DNA of 64,000 nt, from positions 496,001-560,000 of the forward strand of contig NZ_JBHJHQ010000004.1 of the NCBI RefSeq assembly GCF_042219825.1, read 5' to 3'. This DNA is from JBHJHP01 sp042219825 (lineage in GTDB: Bacteria; Bacteroidota; Bacteroidia; Bacteroidales; UBA5342). Both the position numbers and the translations under genes were made by a program. Below are positions 8,362 to 17,647 of the stretch, piece after piece (position 1 is the stretch's first letter; every line of letters starts with the position of its first letter). The notes beneath the pieces are model-generated. The model was given only the letters and a program-made list of their open reading frames with translations, searched no databases and had not been told where the DNA came from.

Positions 8362-9861
8362 ATGTTTACAGAAAAGGATTTGGAACAGCTAGGAAATAAG
8401 GGGATAGAACCGGCTGTTGTAGAAGATCAGGTAGAAACGTTTAAACGTGGTATTCCATTTTTAAATATTAAGGAACCTGCGACCATAGATAATGGCATTT
8501 TGTTTTTGAAAAGTACCTCAGAAAAAATTGAGGATTGGGAAAAGGCACTTAAGAAAGGTATTTCTGTAGTTAAATTTGTTCCTGCTTCAGGAGCAGCTTC
8601 CAGAATGTTTAAAGATTTGTTTTATTTTCTGAATAAACAGGAGCAATACCCCGAAAGAGAATCCGTGAAGAATTTCTTTAAGAAAGTGGAGGATTTTGCA
8701 TTCTTTGAAGATCTGTCGGATTACCTGGAAGATATGGATATTGACGATGGGAATTATTTTAAAAAGATGGTATCCCGTCTTCTGGATAAAAGTGGCATGG
8801 GATATGGCGTGTTGCCCAAAGGACTACTTAAATTCCATAAATATGAGAATGGAGCCCGCACAGCTTTTGAGGAACATCTGGTTGAAGGTGCCATGTATTC
8901 AAAACAGACCAATAAGATTGTAAATCTGCATTTTACAGTGTCTGAGGAGCACATGGTGGCTTTTAATAAGCTGCAGAAAAAGATTCAGCTTCAGTACGAA
9001 AAGGAACTGGGAGTGAAGTTTGATATTTCGTATTCAGTTCAGAAACCTTCCACAGATACTGTTGCTGTAAATATGGACAATACCTTATTTCGGAACGAGG
9101 ATGGTACACTGTTATTCCGTCCGGGGGGACATGGGGCACTGCTCGAAAACCTGAACGAACTGGATGCAGATATCATCTTTATTAAAAATATTGACAATGT
9201 GGTTCCGGATCACTTTAAAGAACCAACCATTACATATAAAAAAGCGCTTGCCGGAATTTTAATGGATGTCAGGAATAAGGTGTTCGATTACCTTGAACAA
9301 TTAAATCAGCCTAATGAAGAACTGATTACAGAGGTTAAAAACTTTATTGAATCAGAACTCTTTTTCAGATTTAGCGACGGATTTGATCAACTGGATTTCA
9401 ATGCAAAAGTTGACCTGTTGAAACAAAAACTTGACAGACCGATAAGGGTTTGCGGCATGGTTAAAAATGAAGGAGAACCCGGAGGTGGACCATATTGGGT
9501 GGTTGATGCCGAAGGAAACCAGTCGTTGCAGATTGCTGAAATGAGTCAGCTGGATGCGGATGATGAAGATGTTAAGAAAATGATTGCCGGAGCAACTCAT
9601 TTTAATCCGGTTGATTTGATTTGCAGCGTGAAAAAAGCAGATGGTTCAAAATATGATCTCAGGAAATACAAGGATCCTGAAACCGGATTTATTTCTTATA
9701 AGTCAAAAGACGGAAAAGATTTGAAAGCGCTGGAATTACCGGGTTTATGGAACGGAGCTATGGCATACTGGAGTACCATTTTTGTGGAAGTTCCGGTAGC
9801 AACGTTTAATCCGGTGAAGGAAGTGAACGATTTATTACGTAAGGAGCATCAGCCGGCCTGA
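8362..9861 (+). CDS. DUF4301 family protein
   Basis: A 499-aa protein of a family largely confined to Bacteroidota. ATG 8362 (MFTEKDLEQLGNKGI) is preferred over an in-frame TTG at 8350. The sequence contains VKFVPASGAASRMFKDLF near residues 73-90 and FRPGGHGALLENLNEL near 250, an arrangement reminiscent of nucleotidyltransferase-like folds (glycine-rich loop, then G-G-H-G-A-L), but no activity has been assigned. No signal peptide, so cytoplasmic. Its last 13 bases overlap the end of the convergent thioesterase gene. Confidence 0.82.
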   Translation: MFTEKDLEQLGNKGIEPAVVEDQVETFKRGIPFLNIKEPATIDNGILFLKSTSEKIEDWEKALKKGISVVKFVPASGAASRMFKDLFYFLNKQEQYPERESVKNFFKKVEDFAFFEDLSDYLEDMDIDDGNYFKKMVSRLLDKSGMGYGVLPKGLLKFHKYENGARTAFEEHLVEGAMYSKQTNKIVNLHFTVSEEHMVAFNKLQKKIQLQYEKELGVKFDISYSVQKPSTDTVAVNMDNTLFRNEDGTLLFRPGGHGALLENLNELDADIIFIKNIDNVVPDHFKEPTITYKKALAGILMDVRNKVFDYLEQLNQPNEELITEVKNFIESELFFRFSDGFDQLDFNAKVDLLKQKLDRPIRVCGMVKNEGEPGGGPYWVVDAEGNQSLQIAEMSQLDADDEDVKKMIAGATHFNPVDLICSVKKADGSKYDLRKYKDPETGFISYKSKDGKDLKALELPGLWNGAMAYWSTIFVEVPVATFNPVKEVNDLLRKEHQPA

Positions 9862-10259
9862 TGCCCTTGCAATATCTTCTCAATTTTATCAACATTCGAT
9901 AATTTTCCGTTGACCATAGCTACTCCGGTTACTGTGGCTTTTATAGCACGTTTCATATCAGGCAATCTGAATATTTCCTGCTGAAACAAATATTTTAATC
10001 CTTCTTTTTTGAAATTCAGGCACGACAAAAATTTATCACCACTTTTCAGGGGTGCTTGGAATGCCATTTCCAAACGGGCCACAACCATATCGATACCTTC
10101 CTCATGCAATTTCATGATGTCAAGTCCAACGGTTTTAATAAACTCATGCCGTGTGTGTTCCAGATAATTCAGATAAATGGAGTTGTTAACTATTCCCTGA
10201 AAATCACATTCGTAATCGCGTACAGCTAATTCCAGTTCAAACTGATAACCCTGCTTCAT
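9849..10259 (-). CDS. hotdog-fold acyl-CoA thioesterase
   Basis: A 136-aa 4-hydroxybenzoyl-CoA-thioesterase-like protein. The N-terminus reads LAVRDYECDFQGIVNNSIYLNYLEHTR, the typical R-x-x-E-x-D-x-x-G-x-V-x-N-x-x-Y-x-x-(Y/W)-x-E motif with Asp as catalytic residue. It would hydrolyse acyl-CoA thioesters; chain preference is unknown. The gene lies downstream of the 2-oxoacid oxidoreductase operon on the same strand but is separated from it by a hairpin, so it may be transcribed independently or by readthrough. Confidence 0.83.
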   Translation of the reverse strand: MKQGYQFELELAVRDYECDFQGIVNNSIYLNYLEHTRHEFIKTVGLDIMKLHEEGIDMVVARLEMAFQAPLKSGDKFLSCLNFKKEGLKYLFQQEIFRLPDMKRAIKATVTGVAMVNGKLSNVDKIEKILQGHQAG

Positions 10260-10290
10260 GGATGTTAAAATTAATTCATATTGGAATATA

Positions 10291-10315
10291 AAAAATCCGG
10301 CTGAATGAGCCGGAT
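10291..10315 (-). terminator. terminator of the 2-oxoacid:ferredoxin oxidoreductase operon
   Basis: Perfect stem ATCCGGCT/AGCCGGAT with a 5-nt loop; on the minus strand it is followed by a run of T. It lies just after the gamma-subunit stop and before the thioesterase gene. Confidence 0.8.
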
Positions 10316-10323
10316 CATATTAT

Positions 10324-10869
10324 TTAATTTTGAGCTTCTATCAAATCAAATCCGATTTTCAATGCTTCTTCATTTTTCGGTATCAGATGATGATGCCGGG
10401 AAGGGAGGGATTTCTTCAATCCCGCAATAACATTATCAGTTTCCACGATAGGCTTAACTTTTAGAAAACCGCCCAGAACAATCATGTTGAACGTTTTCAG
10501 CATCTTAAGTTTTGCTGCTTTTTCGGTTGCATCAACCCTGAAAATATTAATGTCCTTACGTTCAGGATGACGTGTAATCCCGTTTCCGTCGTATATCAGT
10601 GTTCCTCCGGGTTTTACCTTATCTTCAAATTTATCCAACGAAGGCTGGTTCAAAACTATTGCAGTATCAAATTTGGTAAGAACCGGAGATGATATGCGTT
10701 CATCACTCAGTATTACCGTAACATTTGCCGTTCCGCCTCGCATTTCAGGTCCGTAAGATGGCAGCCATGAAACTTCCTGTCCCTGCATAAGGGCCGAATA
10801 AGCCAGAATTTTACCCATAGATAAAACACCCTGGCCACCAAATCCTGCGATTATTATTTCTTCTTTCAT
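10324..10869 (-). CDS. 2-oxoacid:ferredoxin oxidoreductase, gamma subunit
   Basis: A 181-aa subunit beginning KEEIIIAGFGGQGVLSMGKIL, the glycine-rich motif of the gamma domain of pyruvate/2-oxoacid:ferredoxin oxidoreductases, followed by the SYGPEMRGGTANVTV motif. The enzyme oxidatively decarboxylates a 2-oxoacid to its acyl-CoA while reducing ferredoxin. It is the last gene of a four-gene operon ordered delta, alpha, beta, gamma. The acid could be 2-oxoglutarate (Kor) or branched-chain oxoacids (Vor); sequence alone does not settle this. Confidence 0.87.
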   Translation of the reverse strand: MKEEIIIAGFGGQGVLSMGKILAYSALMQGQEVSWLPSYGPEMRGGTANVTVILSDERISSPVLTKFDTAIVLNQPSLDKFEDKVKPGGTLIYDGNGITRHPERKDINIFRVDATEKAAKLKMLKTFNMIVLGGFLKVKPIVETDNVIAGLKKSLPSRHHHLIPKNEEALKIGFDLIEAQN

Positions 10870-10880
10870 GGGGTTTCTTT

Positions 10881-11648
10881 TTAAATGTCTTTAATATCAC
10901 CGAGTGGATAGAACGGGAACATATTTTCTTCCATCCATTCGTTGGCTTTTACAGGTGTCATTTTCCATCCGGAGTTACAGGTGGAAACAACTTCAATAAA
11001 TGAAGTACCTTTATTTTCTTCCTGGTTTTTAAAAGCTTTTAGTAATGCTTTTTTTGTCCTTCTAACACTCGCTGCAGTATGCACACTCTGGCGGGTAACA
11101 TATCTGGTTCCTTCAAGATGAGCCACAAGTTCAGTCATCTTAATTGGATTTCCATCCTGCGAGCTTTCCCTTCCGAAAGGACAGGTGGAAGTTTTCATCC
11201 CTTTTATGGTTGTTGGAGCCATCTGTCCACCCGTCATGCCGTAAATACCGTTATTGATGAAAACGATCACGATGTTTTCTCCACGGTTGCAGGCATGAAT
11301 GGTTTCTGCAGTTCCGATGGCGGCAAGGTCGCCGTCACCCTGATATGTAAATACATAACGGTCAGGAAGTAAACGTTTGATGCCGGTTGCAACGGCAGGT
11401 GCTCTACCGTGTGCAGCTTCCGTCCAGTCAATATTGAGATAATTATACATGAAAACCGAACAGCCAACAGGAGCCACGCCAATGGTTTTTTCCTGTATCC
11501 CCATCTCTTCTATCACTTCTGCAATTAATTTATGTACCACGCCATGGCTGCAACCAGGGCAATAGTGCATTGGCTTATCGGTGAGAATTTTCGTTTTTTC
11601 GTAAACGATATTTTCGGGTTGCATTATTTGTTCAAGAGTCAGTTCCAT
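10881..11648 (-). CDS. 2-oxoacid:ferredoxin oxidoreductase, beta (TPP) subunit
   Basis: A 255-aa thiamine-pyrophosphate subunit. Motifs: MHYCPGCSHGVVHKLIAEV near residues 27-45 and the TPP/Mg-binding GDGDLAAIGTAETIHACNRG ending in VFINNGIYGMTGGQ near 99-140. It forms the active site with the alpha subunit at the point where the 2-oxoacid is decarboxylated. It starts 3 bp after the alpha gene and ends 11 bp before the gamma gene, implying translational coupling. Confidence 0.9.
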   Translation of the reverse strand: MELTLEQIMQPENIVYEKTKILTDKPMHYCPGCSHGVVHKLIAEVIEEMGIQEKTIGVAPVGCSVFMYNYLNIDWTEAAHGRAPAVATGIKRLLPDRYVFTYQGDGDLAAIGTAETIHACNRGENIVIVFINNGIYGMTGGQMAPTTIKGMKTSTCPFGRESSQDGNPIKMTELVAHLEGTRYVTRQSVHTAASVRRTKKALLKAFKNQEENKGTSFIEVVSTCNSGWKMTPVKANEWMEENMFPFYPLGDIKDI

Positions 11649-11651
11649 ATT

Positions 11652-12734
11652 TTACCCTCCGATTATTTTATTTTTCAATGCGTCTACAATCTCATCCGGC
11701 GAAGGAACAATACCACCCATACGGCCAAAATGTTCAACTTTAATTTTCCCGTTGGTGCTTAAACGCACATCTTCAATCATCTGTCCGGCATTCATTTCCA
11801 CAGTTAGCATGCCTTTAACTTTTGTAGAATATGTGTCAAGCCTTTTTGAAGGGAAGGGGAACAGCGTTATGGGTCTGAACAGTCCTACTTTTATGCCTTC
11901 CTCGCGGGCAATTTCGGCTGCCTTCTGACAAATTCTTGCAGCAGAACCAAAAGCTACAAGCAGGTATTCGGCATCTTCGCACATGATCTCTTCGAACATC
12001 ACATCATTCTCTTCAAGATCCTTATACTTAGCCTGCATCCTCAGGTTATTTTGTTCCATCATCTCGGAATCCATCTCAAGGGAGGTGATGATATTATAAT
12101 CACGGGAACTGTCTTTGCCTAAGGTTGCCCATGGATAATTGCTTCGGATATATGATTCTTCCATCCTGTCTTTCTGGGCAGGAAGAACAACTTTTTCCAT
12201 CATCTGTCCGATAATTCCGTCTGACAGGATCATGGCCGGATTTCGGTATTTAAAAGCAAGTTTAAAAGCAATATCAACGAAGTCAGCCATTTCCTGAACT
12301 GAACTTGGTGCCAGTGTAATCAGCTTATAGTCACCATGTCCACCGCCTTTAACGGTTTGCAGATAATCGGCCTGACTGGGCTGTATGGTTCCAAGTCCCG
12401 GACCACCACGCATTACGTTAACTACAAGACATGGCAGTTCTGCGCCGGCAATGTAGGAAATTCCTTCCTGCATTAAGCTGATTCCCGGACTGGATGATGA
12501 TGTCATCACTTTTTTACCACATCCGGCTCCACCGTATAACATATTAATTGAAGCCACTTCACTTTCGGCCTGTAAAACAACCATGCCGGTGGATTCCCAT
12601 GGTTTCTCAGCCATAAGTGTTTCCATAACTTCAGATTGTGGAGTAATGGGATATCCGAAATAACCATCACAACCACAACGGATGGCTGCCAGGGCTATTG
12701 CCTCATTTCCCTTGAGTAGTCTTACTTCTTCCAT
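11652..12734 (-). CDS. 2-oxoacid:ferredoxin oxidoreductase, alpha subunit (VorB/KorA-like)
   Basis: A 360-aa subunit with the pyrimidine-binding N-terminal domain (LLKGNEAIALAAIRCGCDGY, then FGYPITPQSEVMETL) and the middle ...VMRGGPGLGTIQPSQADYLQ segment typical of the VorB/KorA group. The length and the separate gamma and delta genes match the four-subunit VorABCD architecture rather than the fused pyruvate enzyme. The natural oxoacid is probably a branched-chain 2-oxoacid or 2-oxoglutarate. In an anaerobe it makes reduced ferredoxin and acyl-CoA, or works in reverse for biosynthesis. Confidence 0.88.
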   Translation of the reverse strand: MEEVRLLKGNEAIALAAIRCGCDGYFGYPITPQSEVMETLMAEKPWESTGMVVLQAESEVASINMLYGGAGCGKKVMTSSSSPGISLMQEGISYIAGAELPCLVVNVMRGGPGLGTIQPSQADYLQTVKGGGHGDYKLITLAPSSVQEMADFVDIAFKLAFKYRNPAMILSDGIIGQMMEKVVLPAQKDRMEESYIRSNYPWATLGKDSSRDYNIITSLEMDSEMMEQNNLRMQAKYKDLEENDVMFEEIMCEDAEYLLVAFGSAARICQKAAEIAREEGIKVGLFRPITLFPFPSKRLDTYSTKVKGMLTVEMNAGQMIEDVRLSTNGKIKVEHFGRMGGIVPSPDEIVDALKNKIIGG

Positions 12735-12747
12735 AAGATTTGTTCTT

Positions 12748-12972
12748 TTATATTTTTACCCTGTAAACGGTAATACAACTGTCAGGACAAACCAACGCGC
12801 AATTGTTGCAACCTGTACAGTTATCAGGGTTGGCCATATACGAATAGTTATAACCTTTCTTGTTTACCTTGGCTCCCAATGCCAATACATCCTGTGGACA
12901 AGAGACCACACATAAATCACATCCTTTACAGATTTCGATGTCTACTTTAATTGCGCCTTTAACTTTAGCCAT
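12748..12972 (-). CDS. 2-oxoacid:ferredoxin oxidoreductase, delta (2x[4Fe-4S]) subunit
   Basis: A 74-aa ferredoxin-like protein with two full cluster motifs, CKGCDLCVVSCPQD near residue 14 and CTGCNNCALVCPDS near 53. It is the first gene of the operon and would pass electrons from the catalytic subunits to ferredoxin. Thirteen base pairs separate it from the alpha gene. A TAATTTTA sequence, one mismatch from the -7 consensus, lies just before the start on the minus strand. Confidence 0.87.
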   Translation of the reverse strand: MAKVKGAIKVDIEICKGCDLCVVSCPQDVLALGAKVNKKGYNYSYMANPDNCTGCNNCALVCPDSCITVYRVKI

Positions 12973-13340
12973 GCCACTAAAATTATGAGTTATTTTGAGG
13001 TTCGATCCTTAAATATTCAGATCTATTCTGTGAATAAAAAATTCTACAATTTGAATAAATATTCACTTTTAAAAATGAACGTATCGGAACAAAGCTATAT
13101 AAAATTAACCGAACAACAAACAAACTTTTGTCAGGTTGCCGCTATATAAAACCGTTAGAAATAAGGGACGATGTGATGGAATTATGTTTGATTTATTATC
13201 AAATTAGAATAATAAATATTCAATTCGTTTATGATTAACGTACTTCATTGAAAAAATGTGATGTTTTGTAAGTTAAATATTACTTTTTGGAAGAAGATAT
13301 TTTTGATTTGTTAACAATTAGTGTATTTTAGCTGAAAAGC
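12973..13340. other. intergenic region between divergent operons
   Basis: 368 bp, strongly AT-rich, with no credible open frame or RNA gene. It must hold the promoters of the oxidoreductase operon (minus) and of the symporter (plus). TATTTTTG at 13298-13305 fits the -7 consensus on the plus strand, 36 bp before the symporter start, without a well-spaced -33 element. Confidence 0.5.
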
Positions 13341-15071
13341 ATGATTATGGTAAAATTACAGGAAATTCTTCAGGCTGTAGATGGCGCAATAGGAGGGAGC
13401 GGATGGTTTGTATTTATGTTACTTGGTGTAGGAATTTTCTTTACTTTTTACCTTGGATTTCCCCAGATCAGATACTTTAATCATGCCATACGCTGTGTGC
13501 TGGGCAAATACGATAAAAAGAGTGACAAAGGTGATACTTCGCATTTTCAGGCTTTAACCACTGCTCTTTCAGGGACGGTTGGAACCGGCAATATAGCAGG
13601 AGTAGCACTGGCAATACATCTCGGTGGTCCGGGCGCACTTTTCTGGATGCTGGTTACTGCAGTACTTGGCATGTGTACCAAGTTTGTTGAAGTTACATTA
13701 TCGCATAAATACCGTGAATTTGGCGAAGACGGAACCGTTAGTGGTGGTCCTATGTATTACATGAAAAAACGTCTGAATTTAAAAACCGGATCAGGCAAAA
13801 TGATAAAAACAGGTTACTGGATGGGAGGGTTTTTTGCTGTTGCAACGGTAATATCTTCGTTCGGAACCGGTAATTTACCACAGATAAACGGTATTTCGAA
13901 TTCGCTGTTTTCAACGTTTGGTATTAATAAGGTATTAACCGGACTGATTCTTGCTGTTTTGCTGGGGCTGGTTATTATAGGCGGTATCAAGCGAATTGCT
14001 AAGGTTACTTCGCGCCTGGTGCCGGCAATGGCAATTTTTTATTTTTTAGGAGCTTTGGGTGTTTTGATCGCTAACTATAGTAATATATTACCTTCGTTTG
14101 CATCAATTTTTACAGATGTATTTACGGGAACTGCTGCTACCGGAGGATTTCTTGGAGCGAGTTTTATATTCGCATTTAACAGGGGTGTGAACCGGGGATT
14201 GTTTTCCAACGAGGCAGGTCAGGGATCGGCGCCAATTGCACACTCTGCGGCCAGAGCTCATGAACCTGTTTCTGAAGGTTTCGTGGCTATTCTTGAGCCG
14301 TTTATTGATACGATAATTATATGTTTCCTGACGGGAATGGTTATATTATCTTCGGGTGTCTGGAATGAAAAGCTGGAACAAAAATTTCAGTATTCCGATA
14401 TGGAAATTCTTAACGGTGTTTACCGTGAAAATAATCCTGGGGAAAAAGAAGCTGTTTATCATCATCTGCAGGATCAGAAAAAACTGGAGGAATTTACAGG
14501 TGATCTGGATATTATCAATGGAAAAATTACCAATGCTATAACATTTCTGCATGCAAGATCTATCGCAGATCATATTGTTGTTAAGCAGGGTGATCAACTA
14601 TATACAGGAAAGGTTCACGTTACAGATGGTAATATGCCGGCAGATGCCAATCTTGATTTTTATGGGAAATCCCTGATGCATAGTGCTCCATTGACTGCGG
14701 CAGCTTTCACAAAAGGTCTCTTTGGATCATTCGGACAATATATTGTTTCCATCGGACTCCTGTTGTTTGCATTCAGTACGGCGATATCCTGGTCGTATTA
14801 TGGTGACAGGGCTGTTACATATCTGGTTGGAAGCAAATGGGTTGTCTGGTACAGAATTATTTATGTGCTGGGTTTTTTTGTGGCCGCTTTTGTGGATACA
14901 ACACTTGTCTGGATCTTGTCAGGAATTACAATTGCATTTATGACAATTCCTAACCTGATAGGAATATTTTTGTTGCATGGTGAAATGAAGACGACCGTGA
15001 AAGATTACTGGACAGATTTTATAAAAGAACATCCTGAGAGCAAAATTCCGCGCGGTGTGTTAAAAAATTAA
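13341..15071 (+). CDS. sodium:alanine/glycine symporter (AGCS family) with inserted domain
   Basis: A 576-aa membrane transporter. The AGCS signature is clear: FQALTTALSGTVGTGNIAGVA near residues 72-92, GGPMYYMKKRL, GVNRGLFSNEAGQGSAPIAH near 285-304, and FAFSTAISWSYYGDRAVTYL near 477-496. It would import alanine, glycine or a related small amino acid with Na+. Typical members have about 450-480 residues; the extra length lies in one place, roughly residues 342-450, between VILSSGVW and LTAAAF, where the family normally has a short loop. The insert is hydrophilic and looks like a folded soluble domain. ATG 13347 is an alternative start. Confidence 0.88.
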   Translation: MIMVKLQEILQAVDGAIGGSGWFVFMLLGVGIFFTFYLGFPQIRYFNHAIRCVLGKYDKKSDKGDTSHFQALTTALSGTVGTGNIAGVALAIHLGGPGALFWMLVTAVLGMCTKFVEVTLSHKYREFGEDGTVSGGPMYYMKKRLNLKTGSGKMIKTGYWMGGFFAVATVISSFGTGNLPQINGISNSLFSTFGINKVLTGLILAVLLGLVIIGGIKRIAKVTSRLVPAMAIFYFLGALGVLIANYSNILPSFASIFTDVFTGTAATGGFLGASFIFAFNRGVNRGLFSNEAGQGSAPIAHSAARAHEPVSEGFVAILEPFIDTIIICFLTGMVILSSGVWNEKLEQKFQYSDMEILNGVYRENNPGEKEAVYHHLQDQKKLEEFTGDLDIINGKITNAITFLHARSIADHIVVKQGDQLYTGKVHVTDGNMPADANLDFYGKSLMHSAPLTAAAFTKGLFGSFGQYIVSIGLLLFAFSTAISWSYYGDRAVTYLVGSKWVVWYRIIYVLGFFVAAFVDTTLVWILSGITIAFMTIPNLIGIFLLHGEMKTTVKDYWTDFIKEHPESKIPRGVLKN

Positions 15072-15127
15072 AAAATTTGTTTTAATTTTACCGTAATTTA
15101 AAATACAACAGAATAAACTGATTACAT

Positions 15128-17644
15128 ATGCGATCTAAACACTACTTATCCCTGCTTTTATTTACTCTGTTTTTTTCGGGTTTTGTATATGCCGGGGAGG
15201 ATGTTAAAATTGTGTTGAATGATTTTATATCCAAGGACGCAGATACCCTGGGCGCCAGGGAGCTGGTTAAAGCCGGTGACAGGCTGTATAAAAAAGGCGT
15301 AGAACACTACGGAGAAGCATTAGAATTTTTTAAAGGTGCTTTAGTTGCCAATAGTAATTATGCGCCTTTGAATTATAAAATAGGTGTTTGTTATTTATAC
15401 ACCAATAATAAAAGGCCTGCTTTATCCTATCTTCTAAAATGTGAACCGGATATTTCTCCGGAATATTATTTTGTTTTGGGAAGGGCATACCATTTTAACC
15501 TGATGTTTGACAAAGCACAGCAGTGTTATTATTCATATTACGATGGACTGAAACCTAAAAAACAGCAGGAACTTTCGAAGAAAATAGCCAAACTAACTTC
15601 TGAATGTAAAAACGGTAAGGCATTAATCGCAGACAGTGCATGGGTTGATGTGCATCCCTTTTATGCATTAAACAGTAAAAAGGATGAGTTTCAACCGTTT
15701 TTTGCTTATACAGACTCTGTTTTCTTTTTCAGTAGTAATCGTAACAGCAAAAATAAAATAAACGAAGACTTCTTTTATGTAGACCGAAGTGCGTTAAAGC
15801 TCGGTGAAGATACAGTTTTAGAGTTGGGGGAACCGGGTCATGGCGTGAATAGCAAAATCAATAATGCTGCGTTGTGCTATAACCCGTCAATGGATATACT
15901 TTTAACTTACAATGGAAAGGCGGGAAAGGGAGACTTGTTTTACATGGAGAAAAATAAGCAGGGGAAATTTAAACAGCCTAAACCACTGAAAGGAGAAATT
16001 AATACAAAATATCAGGAGGGAACAGCCATGTTTCTTGATCTGAAAACCCTGGTTTTATCAAGTAACAGAAAAGGTGGAGAAGGTGGAATGGATTTGTACA
16101 TTACACATCTAAATGATGATGGTAAATGGAGTGTGCCGCAAAATTTGGGGTCCTATATAAATACACCTTACGATGAGGAAGTTAGTGGTGTAAGTATTGA
16201 TGGGAGAACATTATATTTTACGACTCAGGGACATAATTCCATGGGAGGAAATGATATTTTCAGCACAACACTGACACGGGAAGGTGTGTGGACCACACCG
16301 GAAAATCTTGGCTATCCGATCAATACGCCTGATAATGATGTCGGTTATCTTGAAATTGATACCAATAAAGTAATAGTTGTTGGTACCCGCCCCGAAGGAG
16401 TTGGTGGTTTGGATATGTTTCAGCTGACTTACAAGTATGTTGTAAATCTGGATGACGAGCACTTCAGCATTAAGGGTAAAGTAACCGACTCCGAAAATAA
16501 TGAACCGGTGGACAGTGCACATGTTATTATTTATAATGTTTTTAACGATTCTGTTCTTGCCGAACTCACAACAGACAAGGAAGGGTTTTTCTATAAATGG
16601 TTCCCTGATAAAGAAAATGTAGGGTTCAAGGTAGATGCTGTCGGTTACAAACCATATATGGAAGTATTTAAAGAAGAAATTGGATCAGATACATTGTACT
16701 TTGCATCTGTGGAAATGGTACCCGAAGAAGTTGAAAAAGTTGTAACCTACGACTTTACCTTATTGGGGCAGGTTAAAGATAAACAAACCAATAAGCCTTT
16801 GATTGCCATAATAGAAATCTATAATGATGCAGATTCACTGATTGATAAGGTTACAACGGATGAAACCTACGGTAGATATAAAACTGAACTCAGTGATATA
16901 AGGAGATCGTACTATTTTAAAGTATCTGCAAACGATTATATTTCTGAAGATGAGTTGCATGTGTTTAATGCTGCAGACAGTGTTAGAACAGCGGTTCAGA
17001 ACTTTACGCTCATGCCACAACCCAAGCAGGAATCGCTTATGTTTGCAGGAACTGTCACAGATTCAAACACCGGCGAACCAATTGTTGCAGAAATGAAATT
17101 TATTGATCCGGTTTCGCAACAGGAAAGTATTATCTATCCTGATTCAGTAACCGGCCGTTACAATTACATGTTGCAGGCGCATCACAGTATGGTGGTTGAA
17201 CTGCGTAAGGATGGTTACTTCTTTACGTTTGAAATGGTACCTGCTCCACAGAATAAAGAAGAGAAGCTGGTTCGTAAGGATTTTCAGCTTAAACCGATAA
17301 AGAAAGGTGAGAAGATTGTTTTGAATAACATTTTATTTGAGACCGGTAAAGCTGTTTTAACCAAAGATTCTTATGCTGAACTTGACAAACTGGTTAAGGT
17401 GATGCTGAACAGTAAAGTTAATGTTGAGATTTCAGGGCATACCGATAACACAGGTGGTTATGAACTGAATAAAAAACTGTCTCTTGCAAGAGCTAAAGCA
17501 GTAGTGGATTATTTGATTTCAAGTGGCATTGAAGCGTCACGGTTAAAATATGCCGGATATGGACCGGATCAACCGATAGCAACCAATACTACCAGGGAGG
17601 GCAGAGCTCAGAACCGAAGGGTTGAAATGAAAATTATTGACTAA
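15128..17644 (+). CDS. OmpA-family protein with TPR, beta-propeller and CRD domains (PorE-like)
   Basis: An 838-aa envelope protein. Order of parts: signal peptide (to about residue 22, ending VYA); TPR-like helices about 35-150; a PD40-type beta-propeller about 190-430 with repeated FFSSNR..., VLSSNRKGGEGGMDLY..., LYFTTQGHNSMGGNDIF... blades; three carboxypeptidase-regulatory-like beta-sandwiches near 447, 543 and 638; and a C-terminal OmpA domain from about 728 with EISGHTDNTGGYELNKKLS and NRRVEM, which binds peptidoglycan. TPR, propeller, CRD and OmpA is the arrangement of PorE of the type IX secretion system, though that protein has one CRD. T9SS function is therefore an inference. First gene of a three-gene operon. 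Confidence 0.82.
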   Translation: MRSKHYLSLLLFTLFFSGFVYAGEDVKIVLNDFISKDADTLGARELVKAGDRLYKKGVEHYGEALEFFKGALVANSNYAPLNYKIGVCYLYTNNKRPALSYLLKCEPDISPEYYFVLGRAYHFNLMFDKAQQCYYSYYDGLKPKKQQELSKKIAKLTSECKNGKALIADSAWVDVHPFYALNSKKDEFQPFFAYTDSVFFFSSNRNSKNKINEDFFYVDRSALKLGEDTVLELGEPGHGVNSKINNAALCYNPSMDILLTYNGKAGKGDLFYMEKNKQGKFKQPKPLKGEINTKYQEGTAMFLDLKTLVLSSNRKGGEGGMDLYITHLNDDGKWSVPQNLGSYINTPYDEEVSGVSIDGRTLYFTTQGHNSMGGNDIFSTTLTREGVWTTPENLGYPINTPDNDVGYLEIDTNKVIVVGTRPEGVGGLDMFQLTYKYVVNLDDEHFSIKGKVTDSENNEPVDSAHVIIYNVFNDSVLAELTTDKEGFFYKWFPDKENVGFKVDAVGYKPYMEVFKEEIGSDTLYFASVEMVPEEVEKVVTYDFTLLGQVKDKQTNKPLIAIIEIYNDADSLIDKVTTDETYGRYKTELSDIRRSYYFKVSANDYISEDELHVFNAADSVRTAVQNFTLMPQPKQESLMFAGTVTDSNTGEPIVAEMKFIDPVSQQESIIYPDSVTGRYNYMLQAHHSMVVELRKDGYFFTFEMVPAPQNKEEKLVRKDFQLKPIKKGEKIVLNNILFETGKAVLTKDSYAELDKLVKVMLNSKVNVEISGHTDNTGGYELNKKLSLARAKAVVDYLISSGIEASRLKYAGYGPDQPIATNTTREGRAQNRRVEMKIID

Positions 17645-17647
17645 TAA

